From assembly GCF_010365285.1 (NCBI RefSeq), contig NZ_CP048286.1:496001-560000 (forward strand): a DNA stretch of 64,000 nucleotides. Reading direction: 5' to 3'. Both the position numbers and the translations under genes were made by a program. Source of the stretch: Paenibacillus rhizovicinus. Lineage in GTDB: Bacteria; Bacillota; Bacilli; Paenibacillales; Paenibacillaceae. Below are positions 55,347-62,688 of the stretch, piece after piece (the first letter of the stretch is position 1; each line of letters opens with the position of its first letter). The notes under the pieces are model-generated. The model saw only the letters and a list, made by a program, of their open reading frames with translations, did not search any database and was not told the DNA's origin.

Positions 55347-55512
55347 TCACCCGACAGGCCCTGCTAATTCAGCCAAAACCTTCACGGCAGCGTCGGCCAC
55401 TTCCACGTCCTGCGCGCTAGTTCCGCCGCTGACACCAATTCCGCCGATCAGTTTATTACGGCAAAATAGCGGGATTCCCCCGCCAATATCGTTGCCCGTC
55501 CTCGATTGGTTG
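55347..55512 (-). pseudogene. C-terminal remnant of a GlcG/HbpS-type heme-binding (DUF336) protein
   Basis: A minus-strand frame ending at 55347 contains RTGNDIGGGIPLFCRNKLI, GGIGVSGGTSAQDVEVADAA, which is the conserved C-terminal half of DUF336 heme-degrading/binding proteins. Upstream of about 55512 the frame loses all similarity and runs into the DUF817 gene in another frame. The N-terminal half and any start are missing, so it is a relic. Confidence 0.7.
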
Positions 55513-55576
55513 TGTCGATACCGTACGCGTCGCCGCCGCGGCCTGCGGTTCTGGTGCTGCGCCTGGCATTCGAACT

Positions 55577-56362
55577 TCAAATGCTCTTGTCCCGGCCGGC
55601 CTTCACGTGCTTGAGCTGGGCAACGATGATGACGCTGATAATGACGAGAAGGAACCACGAGCTGATTTTGCTGACGTGAACCAGCTGCCAGGCCTGATCC
55701 TGGTCCGGATATCTCCATCCGTTGAAGAACGTCGCGATATTCTCGGCCAGCCATATAAAGAAGCCTACGATCAGGAAAGCCAATGACAGAGGCATCCGAT
55801 ACGTGCTGCTCCGCACCCGATAGATGATCCATGTCCGCCGGAAGACGAGAAGCACCAGCGCCGTCAGCCACCATCGGAAATCCGGTATGAAATGATGGGT
55901 GAAGAAGTTCAAATAGATCGCGCCTCCCAGCAATCCCGCCGATACGATCCCCGGCCATCCGGTCATGTCCATCCGCAGCCTGCGCCATACCTGACACATG
56001 TAGCTGGCTACGCTTGCATACATAAACCCGCTGTACAGCGGTACGCCGAACAATTTCGTCAGCCCGGGCTCAGGGTACGACCACGATCCCATCCTTACCT
56101 TATAGATTTCGAGAAGCAAACCAATGATATGGAATACGCCAATGACTTTCATCTCGTCGATCGTCTCCAGTCCGCTGCGGTACATCAGATATTGGACGAG
56201 AAGCAGGACGAGAAGCACGAAATCGTAACGGTACATGAATGGCGGCGCGACGATGCTGGTCAGCGCTAACGTTCCGAAGATTGCAACGGGGAATAAGCAG
56301 CTCATGCCCTGCTGATAGGCGAAATGCAGAAGCTGACTAAGGGGTTTCCATGCTGTACGCAC
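55577..56362 (-). CDS. DUF817 family membrane protein
   Basis: 261 residues from a GTG with GAGG 6 bases upstream (a GTG three codons earlier is possible). It has seven to eight hydrophobic segments: GMSCLFPVAIFGTLALTSI, YDFVLLVLLLVQYLMY, VIGVFHIIGLLLEIYKVR (with MGSWSYPEPGLTKLFGVPLYSGFMYASV, a hallmark), GIVSAGLLGGAIYLNFF, FRWWLTALVLLVF, LSLAFLIVGFFIWLAENI, and a last SWFLLVIISVIIVAQL. DUF817 proteins are Bacillales and actinobacterial membrane proteins of unknown function. Confidence 0.85.
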   Translation of the reverse strand: MRTAWKPLSQLLHFAYQQGMSCLFPVAIFGTLALTSIVAPPFMYRYDFVLLVLLLVQYLMYRSGLETIDEMKVIGVFHIIGLLLEIYKVRMGSWSYPEPGLTKLFGVPLYSGFMYASVASYMCQVWRRLRMDMTGWPGIVSAGLLGGAIYLNFFTHHFIPDFRWWLTALVLLVFRRTWIIYRVRSSTYRMPLSLAFLIVGFFIWLAENIATFFNGWRYPDQDQAWQLVHVSKISSWFLLVIISVIIVAQLKHVKAGRDKSI

Positions 56363-56532
56363 ACGATGCACCTCGCTTTTCTTCGAAAATCATTCTTTGA
56401 ATATAGCATAAATATATCGTTTTACAATATATTTTAGTTGTTTTGCGTATATTCCAATTCGTTATCGCCTGAAAGCAAAGGCAGGCTTATGTTATAATGT
56501 GGACGGTTTATCATCATCCGTGGAGGTTAGCT

Positions 56533-57603
56533 ATGACAAGACAGAACGGGGCGGCAATTACCCCGCATAGAAGCAATCGATTGCTGATTTTGCTGGTCGT
56601 TTTATTTCTCTTGATCACGATTGCCGGCTTAAGTTACGTCAAATGGTGGCCTTATTACCATAAAGCAATCAACGCGATCAACACGCATACCATAGGATCG
56701 TCCATCCTGACGAACGGCGAGCTGAATCCGCCTACGCCTTCGTGGTCCGCCGCCTGGGACTATGCGGTCAGCTACTACAAGGCAGTCTGGAAAGCCGCCG
56801 TACTGGGCATTGTGCTTGGCTCGCTTGTCCAAGTGCTCATTCCGTCGGGGTGGCTTCTCCGCTTGCTTGGCAGAAGCTCGTTCAAAAGCACCGTCATCGG
56901 CGGATTAGCCGCCGTGCCTGGCATGATGTGTTCCTGCTGCGCAGCACCGATTGCCGTCGGCCTGCGCAAGAAGAATGTTTCTGCCGGTGCCAGCCTGGCC
57001 TTCTGGCTCGGGAATCCGCTCATTAATCCGGCGACGCTCATCTTCATGACCGTTGTGCTCTCCTGGAAATTCACGCTGATTCGGATCGTTTTCGGGCTGA
57101 TCATCACTTTCGGCGTCAGCTATTTTGCAGGTCGTCTGGCGGGGAAGGTCGAAGTACCGGAAGAAGTGTTGGAGAAGACGGCCCAGCATGAAGAAGCAAG
57201 TCCCATGTGGAAACGCTGGATCCAAAGCATGTGGATGATGATCGTCCACCTCGTGCCGGCGTACTTCATTTCCGTATTGGTACTGGGGGCAGTCAGAGCG
57301 TGGTTGTTCCCTTCGCTCGGAAGCGGAACGTGGGACGGATTTCTTATGCTCGTCATTTTCTGCATCGCGGGCGCCTTGTTCGTTATTCCGACCGCTGCCG
57401 AAATTCCGATCATTCAGACGTTTCTATCGCTCGGATTCGCGGCAGGACCCGCAGCTGCGCTGCTTGTTGTCCTTCCGGCAATCAGTCTCCCTTCGATGCT
57501 CATGATTCGCCGTTCGTTCCCGGGTCGCGTTGTAGCCGTCGTGTTCGTTTCGGTCGTCGTTCTGGGCCTAATGAGCGGAATTGTCGGCGCGTTGATTTTG
57601 TAA
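56533..57603 (+). CDS. Permease of the YraQ / ArsP-like (DUF318) family
   Basis: 356 residues from the ATG at 56533 with GGAGG 6 bases upstream. Eight or so membrane segments. Motif GMMCSCCAAPIAVGLRKKNV (the CSCC core of the family) is at about residues 133-152, ASLAFWLGNPLINPATLIFM follows, and the second half has IPTAAEIPIIQTFLSLGFAAG as the paired repeat. A cytoplasmic loop of about 40 residues lies between halves. Relatives transport organoarsenicals or unknown anions and are sometimes paired with a redox-active small protein. Here it stands alone with a strong bidirectional terminator. Confidence 0.85.
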   Translation: MTRQNGAAITPHRSNRLLILLVVLFLLITIAGLSYVKWWPYYHKAINAINTHTIGSSILTNGELNPPTPSWSAAWDYAVSYYKAVWKAAVLGIVLGSLVQVLIPSGWLLRLLGRSSFKSTVIGGLAAVPGMMCSCCAAPIAVGLRKKNVSAGASLAFWLGNPLINPATLIFMTVVLSWKFTLIRIVFGLIITFGVSYFAGRLAGKVEVPEEVLEKTAQHEEASPMWKRWIQSMWMMIVHLVPAYFISVLVLGAVRAWLFPSLGSGTWDGFLMLVIFCIAGALFVIPTAAEIPIIQTFLSLGFAAGPAAALLVVLPAISLPSMLMIRRSFPGRVVAVVFVSVVVLGLMSGIVGALIL

Positions 57604-57657
57604 GTTGAAGACTGAGGACATGCGCAGCGCAACCTAAAATAACCTAAGCGAATAGCA

Positions 57658-57713
57658 AAACAAGAAAAGGCAGCCTGCCATTGAATCGTCAATGGGGTTG
57701 CCTTTCTTGTTTA
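57658..57713. terminator. Bidirectional terminator
   Basis: AACAAGAAAaGGCAgCC...CCATTGA pairs with TCAATGG...ggttGCCTTTCTTGTT, a long stem with T-rich ends in both directions, between convergent genes. Confidence 0.88.
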
Positions 57714-58928
57714 CTTCGGAACGCTCGTTCGTTTCGACCGGTCGATGGAGAAAGCCAAGCCACGATCCAGCTTCTCGGCAAGCTCGTCCAATGCGGCGCT
57801 AACGTCGGCTCCGTCATGCAGTATGCGAGCCAAAGCCGGGTTCGCATGTTCCCGGAGCAGACGTACCGCCTCGCTCGATGCGGAATGCGGGAGCGGCCCG
57901 GCAAAGGCCAGCTCGGCAAGCACGCGCTCGCGAAGGGGATGCCGATGATGGCCCGCTTCTTCGTAAACGGATTTAAGCGGAGCGATGAAACCGTCCGTCA
58001 CGAGCCGTGTCAGCTCGTTGCTCGAGCAGGTCAGCTCCGTCAGCAGCTGGAAGGCTAATGCCGGCTCGGCGCTTCCGGATGCGATTCCGAAGCCGCTTAT
58101 CCACGGCTCGTTGGTCCTTTCCGTTGCCGGATCGCGCGGAAGCGAGGCAATGCCGAGACGCCGGCCGAGTATCGGCTCGATTTCATGCAGCATGATCATA
58201 TAATCAAGAATCATCCCCGTCTTACCCTCGGTCAGGTCGCCGTGCGTGAACCAATCCTGCGTTGCCGGGCTCAGCTTATGCTCGCGTACCAGCGCTGCCG
58301 CCATCTTCACAGTCTTCACGGCAGCTTCGCTGTTGGCGTAACCCGACGCCTTGCTGCCTTCCGGCGACAGCCAGCTTGTCCCTGAGGATAAGAGCAATAG
58401 TCCGATATACTCCCAATCGAACGAAAGCCGCGCGGCGAAACGGTCCTGCCCCTCGCAGGCATTCGCCGTTTGCAGCCACTGGGCGGTTGCGATAAAGTCC
58501 TGCCACGTCCATCCGTCCGCCGGATCTGGAATGCCGGCACTGCGGAACCATTCCTTGTTATAGAAAATACTCTTCACCGTCGCACTGATCGGCAATCCGG
58601 CTAGTCGTCCGTCCACTTGCAATAGGCGCCATAGGGCCGGATGAAATAGCAGCTCCAGCTGATGCGTATGCGCCCATGCCGTTAAATCCAGCAAACGCCC
58701 ATTGCGGCTGCAGTCAACAAAATCTCCGTTCGCTAATTGCACCAGATCGGAGCCGGAGGTACCGTCTTGCAGCCCTTCGCGAATTTCGCGATCCGGCAGA
58801 AGCCGCACCTCAACGCGGACCCCGTCATGCGCTTCTTCGAATCTTCTTGCCGCTTTCTCGACCGCCTCGAGCTGCCAATCCTCATAGATGTCAATTCTAA
58901 GCTGAACGATGCCATTGCTATTGTCCAT
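57711..58928 (-). CDS. Extracellular solute-binding-like protein without signal peptide
   Basis: 405 residues from the ATG at 58928 with GGAGG 6 bases upstream. The fold follows family 1 sugar-binding proteins: IDIYEDWQLEAVEKAARRFEEAHDGV, SDLVQLANGDFVDCSRNGRLLDLTAW, GLPISATVKSIFYNKEWFRSAGI, DGWTWQDFIATAQWLQ and PWISGFGIASGS. There is no signal peptide or lipobox, and the frame upstream (about 22 codons) does not supply one. So it should stay in the cytosol. Paenibacilli have GntR-HTH/solute-binding fusions; this one lacks an HTH. It may be a cytosolic ligand sensor or a mis-sorted relic. No transporter genes adjoin it. Confidence 0.8.
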   Translation of the reverse strand: MDNSNGIVQLRIDIYEDWQLEAVEKAARRFEEAHDGVRVEVRLLPDREIREGLQDGTSGSDLVQLANGDFVDCSRNGRLLDLTAWAHTHQLELLFHPALWRLLQVDGRLAGLPISATVKSIFYNKEWFRSAGIPDPADGWTWQDFIATAQWLQTANACEGQDRFAARLSFDWEYIGLLLLSSGTSWLSPEGSKASGYANSEAAVKTVKMAAALVREHKLSPATQDWFTHGDLTEGKTGMILDYMIMLHEIEPILGRRLGIASLPRDPATERTNEPWISGFGIASGSAEPALAFQLLTELTCSSNELTRLVTDGFIAPLKSVYEEAGHHRHPLRERVLAELAFAGPLPHSASSEAVRLLREHANPALARILHDGADVSAALDELAEKLDRGLAFSIDRSKRTSVPK

Positions 58929-58959
58929 GCTCGTCCTCCTTAAGTTTAGAGACATCAAG

Positions 58960-59010
58960 AAACAGCGGCGGTTATTGACTGATGAACGAGTCAATAACGG
59001 CCGCTGTTTC
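58960..59010 (-). terminator. Terminator of the ECF sigma operon
   Basis: AACAGCGGCgGTTATTGACT pairs with AGTCAATAACgGCCGCTGTT around an 8-base loop, close after the stop at 59026. The T tract is short. Confidence 0.75.
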
Positions 59011-59025
59011 CTGCCCGCTTACGCT

Positions 59026-59241
59026 CTATACCGCCTTGGATGAATGGAAAGGAATATGGTCGATGAACCGGCTCCACCAGGCGTATCCTAGATCCTCCGC
59101 TAGGATGATGACATCCTGCAACACGACGGATTCTTGGGTCTTGAACGTATTCCACACCTGCTCGGACCAATCCTCTAACAGTTGGTCTAAAATGTCGTCC
59201 GCATCGGAAGCCAAGGCGTCCTTACCCGTACATTCACTCAT
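59026..59241 (-). CDS. Small acidic protein coupled to the ECF sigma factor
   Basis: 71 residues; ATG with GGAGG 7 bases upstream and an 8-base overlap with the end of the sigma factor gene. The chain is acidic (DADDILDQLLEDWSEQ) with an aromatic helical second half (LAEDLGYAWWSRFIDHIPF). It has no membrane segment and no zinc-binding HxxxCxxC motif, so it is not a standard anti-sigma factor. Its position suggests a cytosolic partner or inhibitor of the sigma factor. No family recognised. Confidence 0.7.
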   Translation of the reverse strand: MSECTGKDALASDADDILDQLLEDWSEQVWNTFKTQESVVLQDVIILAEDLGYAWWSRFIDHIPFHSSKAV

Positions 59242-59785
59242 TCGAAGTCCTCCTTACGCCGATTGGTGCCGATTCAAGCAGCTTCAGTTTCTCGGCAAGA
59301 AGCCTGCGCGCTTGCGCGATTTTGTACCGTATCGTTCCGGGCGGCTGGTTCAGCACGATGCCGATTTGCGCGCTGCTTAATTCGCCCAGCACTTTCATCA
59401 GCAGAATGCAGCGCAATTCTTCCGGCAGCCCGTTGATATGCGTCTCTATATCCCTCAAGCGCTCCCGCCCCGCAAGCACGCCGGAGAGATCTTCGGCGCT
59501 TGCGCCGTCTCCGGCGGATGCTGCCTTCAGCTGCAAACCCACCTTGTTTCGGTGCGCGCTGCGCCGATAATGATCCTTGAGTCCATTGGAAGCAATCGAG
59601 AATATCCAATAGAGCCGCTCCTCCGGAGGGATTTTCGCAACGATTTCGATGCGGTTCCATATTTTGAGGAAGCTGTCTTGAAGCAAATCCGCGGCGAGCT
59701 CCTTATGGTTCGTTCGGCCGAACAGATAGGAGTAAATCGCCTTCGAATGCGCGGCATACAATTCCCGAAACAAGTCCTTGTTCAT
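59234..59785 (-). CDS. ECF-type RNA polymerase sigma factor
   Basis: 183 residues. Sigma-2: LFRELYAAHSKAIYSYLFG, ELAADLLQDSFLKIWNRIE. Sigma-4: LPEELRCILLMKVLGELSSAQIGIVLN, PPGTIRYKIAQARRLLAEKL with the HTH. Length fits the ECF class. The start ATG shares bases with the TGA of the upstream gene (TGATG), and the next gene overlaps by 8 bases, so all three are coupled. There is no typical anti-sigma gene. It likely directs a small regulon, perhaps its own operon. Confidence 0.92.
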   Translation of the reverse strand: MNKDLFRELYAAHSKAIYSYLFGRTNHKELAADLLQDSFLKIWNRIEIVAKIPPEERLYWIFSIASNGLKDHYRRSAHRNKVGLQLKAASAGDGASAEDLSGVLAGRERLRDIETHINGLPEELRCILLMKVLGELSSAQIGIVLNQPPGTIRYKIAQARRLLAEKLKLLESAPIGVRRTSNE

Positions 59786-60504
59786 CAGGCACCTGGCGCG
59801 TCCGCGTCATCTTTCCCGGTAATATCGCCGAGTTTGACTTCAGCGAGCAATTGAAGCAGCGGAACGAGCGGTTTCGGCGCCGTCAGGTTGCCGATCAAGA
59901 TCAGTTCGCTGACTTTCTGTTTCATCAGCGCGATGTCAACGTCCTGCTCGATTTCGTAATTGCCCACAAGCGCCATCGACATCGGACTGTCGATCAGCTC
60001 GAAGAAGGATCTGGAGAAGCTGTCGTTGCCGATGAAGATACGGGGCGCATCCGACTTATAATAAATAATTTGGCCGGTTAACCGCGTGAGTTTGGCGCTA
60101 AGCAGCGCTTCGGATCCTTTCGGCGCCAAGATTTGCCCGGCTATAATGATATCTCCGTACCCCACGTTTACGATCGGAGACGAAATAACGACTTGACCCG
60201 CAATGACGAGAATATCGTCGGGAGAGCCGCCCGCATTGGAGAAGACCTCGCCGCTTAACGTGAGCTGACCGGTATACAATTTCATTTTGGCATCGGGGTT
60301 CGTCGGTTCGGGCAGCGATACGGTCAGGCCGACATTTCGTTGAGGAACCTTCATCAGCGCATCCGACAACGACTGCGGTACGAGTATAAGTCCGACGTTC
60401 TGAATGAGCGCGATGCCCGACAATTCATCCGTTTTCTTCCCCGTTAGATCGAGCATGCCTAAATTTTCAATGGTTACGCCTTGGCCTTGCGTGATCGATT
60501 CCAT
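59785..60504 (-). CDS. Unrecognised repeat-rich protein heading the ECF sigma operon
   Basis: 239 residues from the ATG with GGAGG 8 bases upstream (an ATG five codons earlier is also in frame). The sequence is a string of short beta strands and Gly turns (GVTIENLGMLDLTGKKTDEL, IALIQNVGLILV, LTLSGEVFSNAGG, ILVIAGQVVISSPIV, DIIIAGQILAPKG, LTGQIIYY), a pattern like a beta-solenoid or bactofilin-like polymer-forming protein. No signal peptide or membrane helix. It is translationally coupled to the sigma factor, which suggests a sensor or structural partner. I do not recognise a family. Confidence 0.75.
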   Translation of the reverse strand: MESITQGQGVTIENLGMLDLTGKKTDELSGIALIQNVGLILVPQSLSDALMKVPQRNVGLTVSLPEPTNPDAKMKLYTGQLTLSGEVFSNAGGSPDDILVIAGQVVISSPIVNVGYGDIIIAGQILAPKGSEALLSAKLTRLTGQIIYYKSDAPRIFIGNDSFSRSFFELIDSPMSMALVGNYEIEQDVDIALMKQKVSELILIGNLTAPKPLVPLLQLLAEVKLGDITGKDDADAPGA

Positions 60505-60589
60505 TTCTAATTCCTCCATCCGTTAGTGGCTTACAACTAGAATAACGTTTACATCGGCCAACTGTTGGCGTTTTTCATTAAAAAAACAA

Positions 60590-60631
60590 AAAAACCCTGA
60601 AACGTCATGCAGCATGAACGCCTCAGGGGTA
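60590..60631 (-). terminator. Terminator of the 160-residue protein gene
   Basis: ACCCTGA...CGT and ACG...TCAGGG(G)T pair around an inner CATGCAGCATG palindrome; minus-strand GGGTTTTTTTG follows. Confidence 0.8.
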
Positions 60632-60639
60632 TCTCTTCC

Positions 60640-61122
60640 TTATTGTTGCAGCAAGTAAAACTCGCGGTAGAGCTGCAGCAGCTCGGACTCTTTCTCCCCA
60701 ATAAGCCGGGAAAGCTCCTCCAATCGATACGCTGCAGCGTTGCGGCCGCCGTTCGTCCCATCGTCATTCGCATGATCGGTTCCATCCGGGAAGGCAGCAG
60801 CCGAATCAAGTTCCCGTTCATTGCGCAGCTTCATGTTGTAGCCGAACGTAATGGTCACCCATTCATCGGCTTCTGCCCGTCCGAGCGCGCGATAGATTTC
60901 GATATATTTCTCAAATATGGAACTGACGGTTTGCCTGCGCTCCCAGCCCATCATCCCCATCGTATCTTTCGCGTGGTATACGGCCTGCATCAGCTGAAAG
61001 TCGTTCAGCTTGCCGCGCGTGCGCTCAATCTGCTCCATCTCCTGAATGAAGACAGAGAAGATCTGATAAAATAGCTCCGATTCTTTGATCATCTCTTGTT
61101 CCGTAATGATAGGCCGGTCCAT
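60640..61122 (-). CDS. Helical cytosolic protein of unknown function, 160 residues
   Basis: ATG with GGGGGAG 5 bases upstream. Almost entirely helical (MIKESELFYQIFSVFIQEMEQ, LMQAVYHAKDTMGMMGW, IFEKYIEIYRALGRAEADEW, RLEELSRLIGEKESELLQL), with an acidic/Asn-Gly spacer (GTDHANDDGTNGG) before the last helix. No Cys, signal or known motif. It ends with its own terminator just before the ECF operon on the same strand, so it may or may not be functionally tied to it. Confidence 0.65.
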   Translation of the reverse strand: MDRPIITEQEMIKESELFYQIFSVFIQEMEQIERTRGKLNDFQLMQAVYHAKDTMGMMGWERRQTVSSIFEKYIEIYRALGRAEADEWVTITFGYNMKLRNERELDSAAAFPDGTDHANDDGTNGGRNAAAYRLEELSRLIGEKESELLQLYREFYLLQQ

Positions 61123-61290
61123 AGCCGCTCCCCCTCCCTTACGTCCTATCCGTAACCGTTGCCCGCTCTCTATTAACCCGTTATATAACATTCGCAGCAT
61201 TTTCGAGATTTCAGGTCATTCTCGACGGTTGGATGAAATTGGATGCGAGGAAGCGATAGGACGAAGCAGCTTTTCCGCCTCTCTATCAAT

Positions 61291-61325
61291 GACGCAAGGC
61301 CCGCGAATAACGCGGACCTTGCGTT
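61291..61325. terminator. Hairpin after the decayed SLH gene
   Basis: GACGCAAGGcCCGCG and CGCGGaCCTTGCGTT form a 15-base near-perfect stem with a 5-base loop, 9 bases past the stop at 61334. There is no real T tract on the minus strand. Confidence 0.6.
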
Positions 61326-61333
61326 AGACTTCT

Positions 61334-62192
61334 TTATTTGGCGCTGTTCTGGCCGTCTTGCTTGTACGCATGCGCCCGCATGGCGACGACGACTGCCATT
61401 TCGCGGGTAACGGATTCGCGAGGGGCAAAGAGGTTATCCGATCCCCGCATCAATTGCAGTGCCGCGATCGTCTGCACGTCGGATTTGGCCCAAGCGGATA
61501 TGAGGTCCGTATCTTTAAGCGGCGCGGACAATGTGGCTGGCGGGTTGAACGGCACTTTGCCCGGCATAAGGAGCTAAGGCCGTCAACGTCATGCCGGTCA
61601 TGTCCGGGTCGCTCGCGCTAGGCGTCCAGTTGAAGCCGCCGTCGGGGTTTACTTTGGACAATACGGCTTCAACGAGCTTCTCCCTCGTCCATACCGCATT
61701 GTCGGGTACCGCGTAATGGCCGCTGTCTAATGCAAGGAGTGCGAAATCCAATCCGTTCAACGTGCTGATCGCGGGATAGGAATAAATTTGTTCGACCAAA
61801 TTGTAGCCGGCGAATTTGGTCGCATCCTGATGCGCCGCGGTCATGCCGATCACCGTACGCTCGTAGTCGGTGGCCGACGTGAAAGTGCCGTGATTGGCTG
61901 CCAGTTTCTTATAGAGCGCAGAGCTGTATTTGCTCGGGATCGCCTTGCCGGCGGCAGATAATCCGGCAGCCTGCCAGTCATCCAGATTGGCGGTACCCAG
62001 CACCGCTTGCGAGACGCTAGCGATGGCGGCTTCTACTTGCTGAAGCAGCGAGTCATTCGCGGGTTCCGGATCATCGGCATACACCTTGTACGCGGGACCA
62101 ATGGCAGTCATGAATAATACAGCCGCCAGCATAATGGTCAACCATCGCCCGTTTATTTTTCTTGCATGGTCATTTGTTGCATGAGTTCCCAT
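61334..62192 (-). pseudogene. Decayed prenyltransferase-repeat / SLH protein under cobalamin riboswitch
   Basis: The first frame has a signal peptide (TIMLAAVLFMTAIGPAYKVYA) and squalene-cyclase/intrinsic-factor-like repeats (ATDYERTVIGMTAAHQDA, YSYPAISTLNGLDFALLALD, REKLVEAVLSKVNPDGGFNW, MTGMTLTALAPY), then hits a stop at 61515. An overlapping second frame (LKDTDLISAWAKSDVQTIAA, LFAPRESVTREMAVVVAMRA) is the last SLH motif and ends at 61334. The intact relatives have more repeats, a DUF4430 domain and three SLH motifs, so a large internal deletion plus a frameshift is implied. The start is the ATG with AGAGG 6 bases upstream. The riboswitch points to a former cobalamin-capture function at the cell surface. 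Confidence 0.78.
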
Positions 62193-62255
62193 TCCCATCC
62201 TCTTCTCTACTCGATATAGCTAGTCTTGCACACGGTTTGCAAACCTTCGCCGACA

Positions 62256-62285
62256 AACAAAAAAACCGCCCTGAATAGGGCGGTT
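62256..62285 (-). terminator. Riboswitch expression-platform terminator
   Basis: Perfect 9-bp stem AACCGCCCT/AGGGCGGTT with a 4-base loop and T7 on the minus strand, located between the cobalamin riboswitch and the downstream gene start. It can act as the ligand-controlled attenuator. Confidence 0.85.
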
Positions 62286-62405
62286 CAAATAAATGCAATA
62301 CAAAGAGAACCACATTGGCAATGAAAGCTCTACCGCTTCCATTCCGGCGCATGCGTTTCCAAGATCATTTCCAATTCCCACCCCCCGGAGAATTAAGAAA
62401 CATTC

Positions 62406-62575
62406 GCGTATAGGCAGGTCTCCTGGCTTATGAATCATCGCTTCTCCAGCCTTCCCGGTTCTTCAAGAACCAGTGGCACCGTGTGGAGTCGCTCCTCAAT
62501 TACAGTGGCGGGACCGCGCCGGATTTTAACCGGACTTCCCTTTTAAGCAGGCTTGTCAGCTGACAACCTGCACCT
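62406..62575 (-). ncRNA. Cobalamin (adenosylcobalamin) riboswitch
   Basis: The minus strand contains the conserved blocks in order: GGTGCAGGTT, AAGGGAAGTCCGGTTAAAAT, CCGGCGCGGTCCCGCCACTG, TAATTG, GGTGCCACTG, CCGGGAAGG and the B12 box AGCCAGGAGACCTGCC (62413-62428). These match the Rfam cobalamin class in order and spacing. It would stop transcription at the hairpin at 62256-62285 when coenzyme B12 is plentiful. The gene behind it is decayed. Confidence 0.95.
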
Positions 62576-62650
62576 TTACGGATCGAAAGTATTCAATTTT
62601 CCTGATAATCATAACGGCTTTTGAGAGAGATGTCTATCTCTATTATCAGG

Positions 62651-62676
62651 ACCCTCCCGTTGGGAGAGTCCTGTCC
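62651..62676 (-). terminator. Hairpin after the serine hydrolase gene
   Basis: CAGGACcCTCCC and GGGAGaGTCCTG form a stem with a 3-base loop, 13 bases past the stop at 62689. The T tract is weak. Confidence 0.65.
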
Positions 62677-62688
62677 GATACGTTTGCG

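Noticed and set aside
54121-55614. 497-codon plus-strand frame opposite the second aldo/keto reductase
   Set aside because: Antisense shadow; composition is Arg/His/Leu-rich and the opposite frame has a complete catalytic tetrad.
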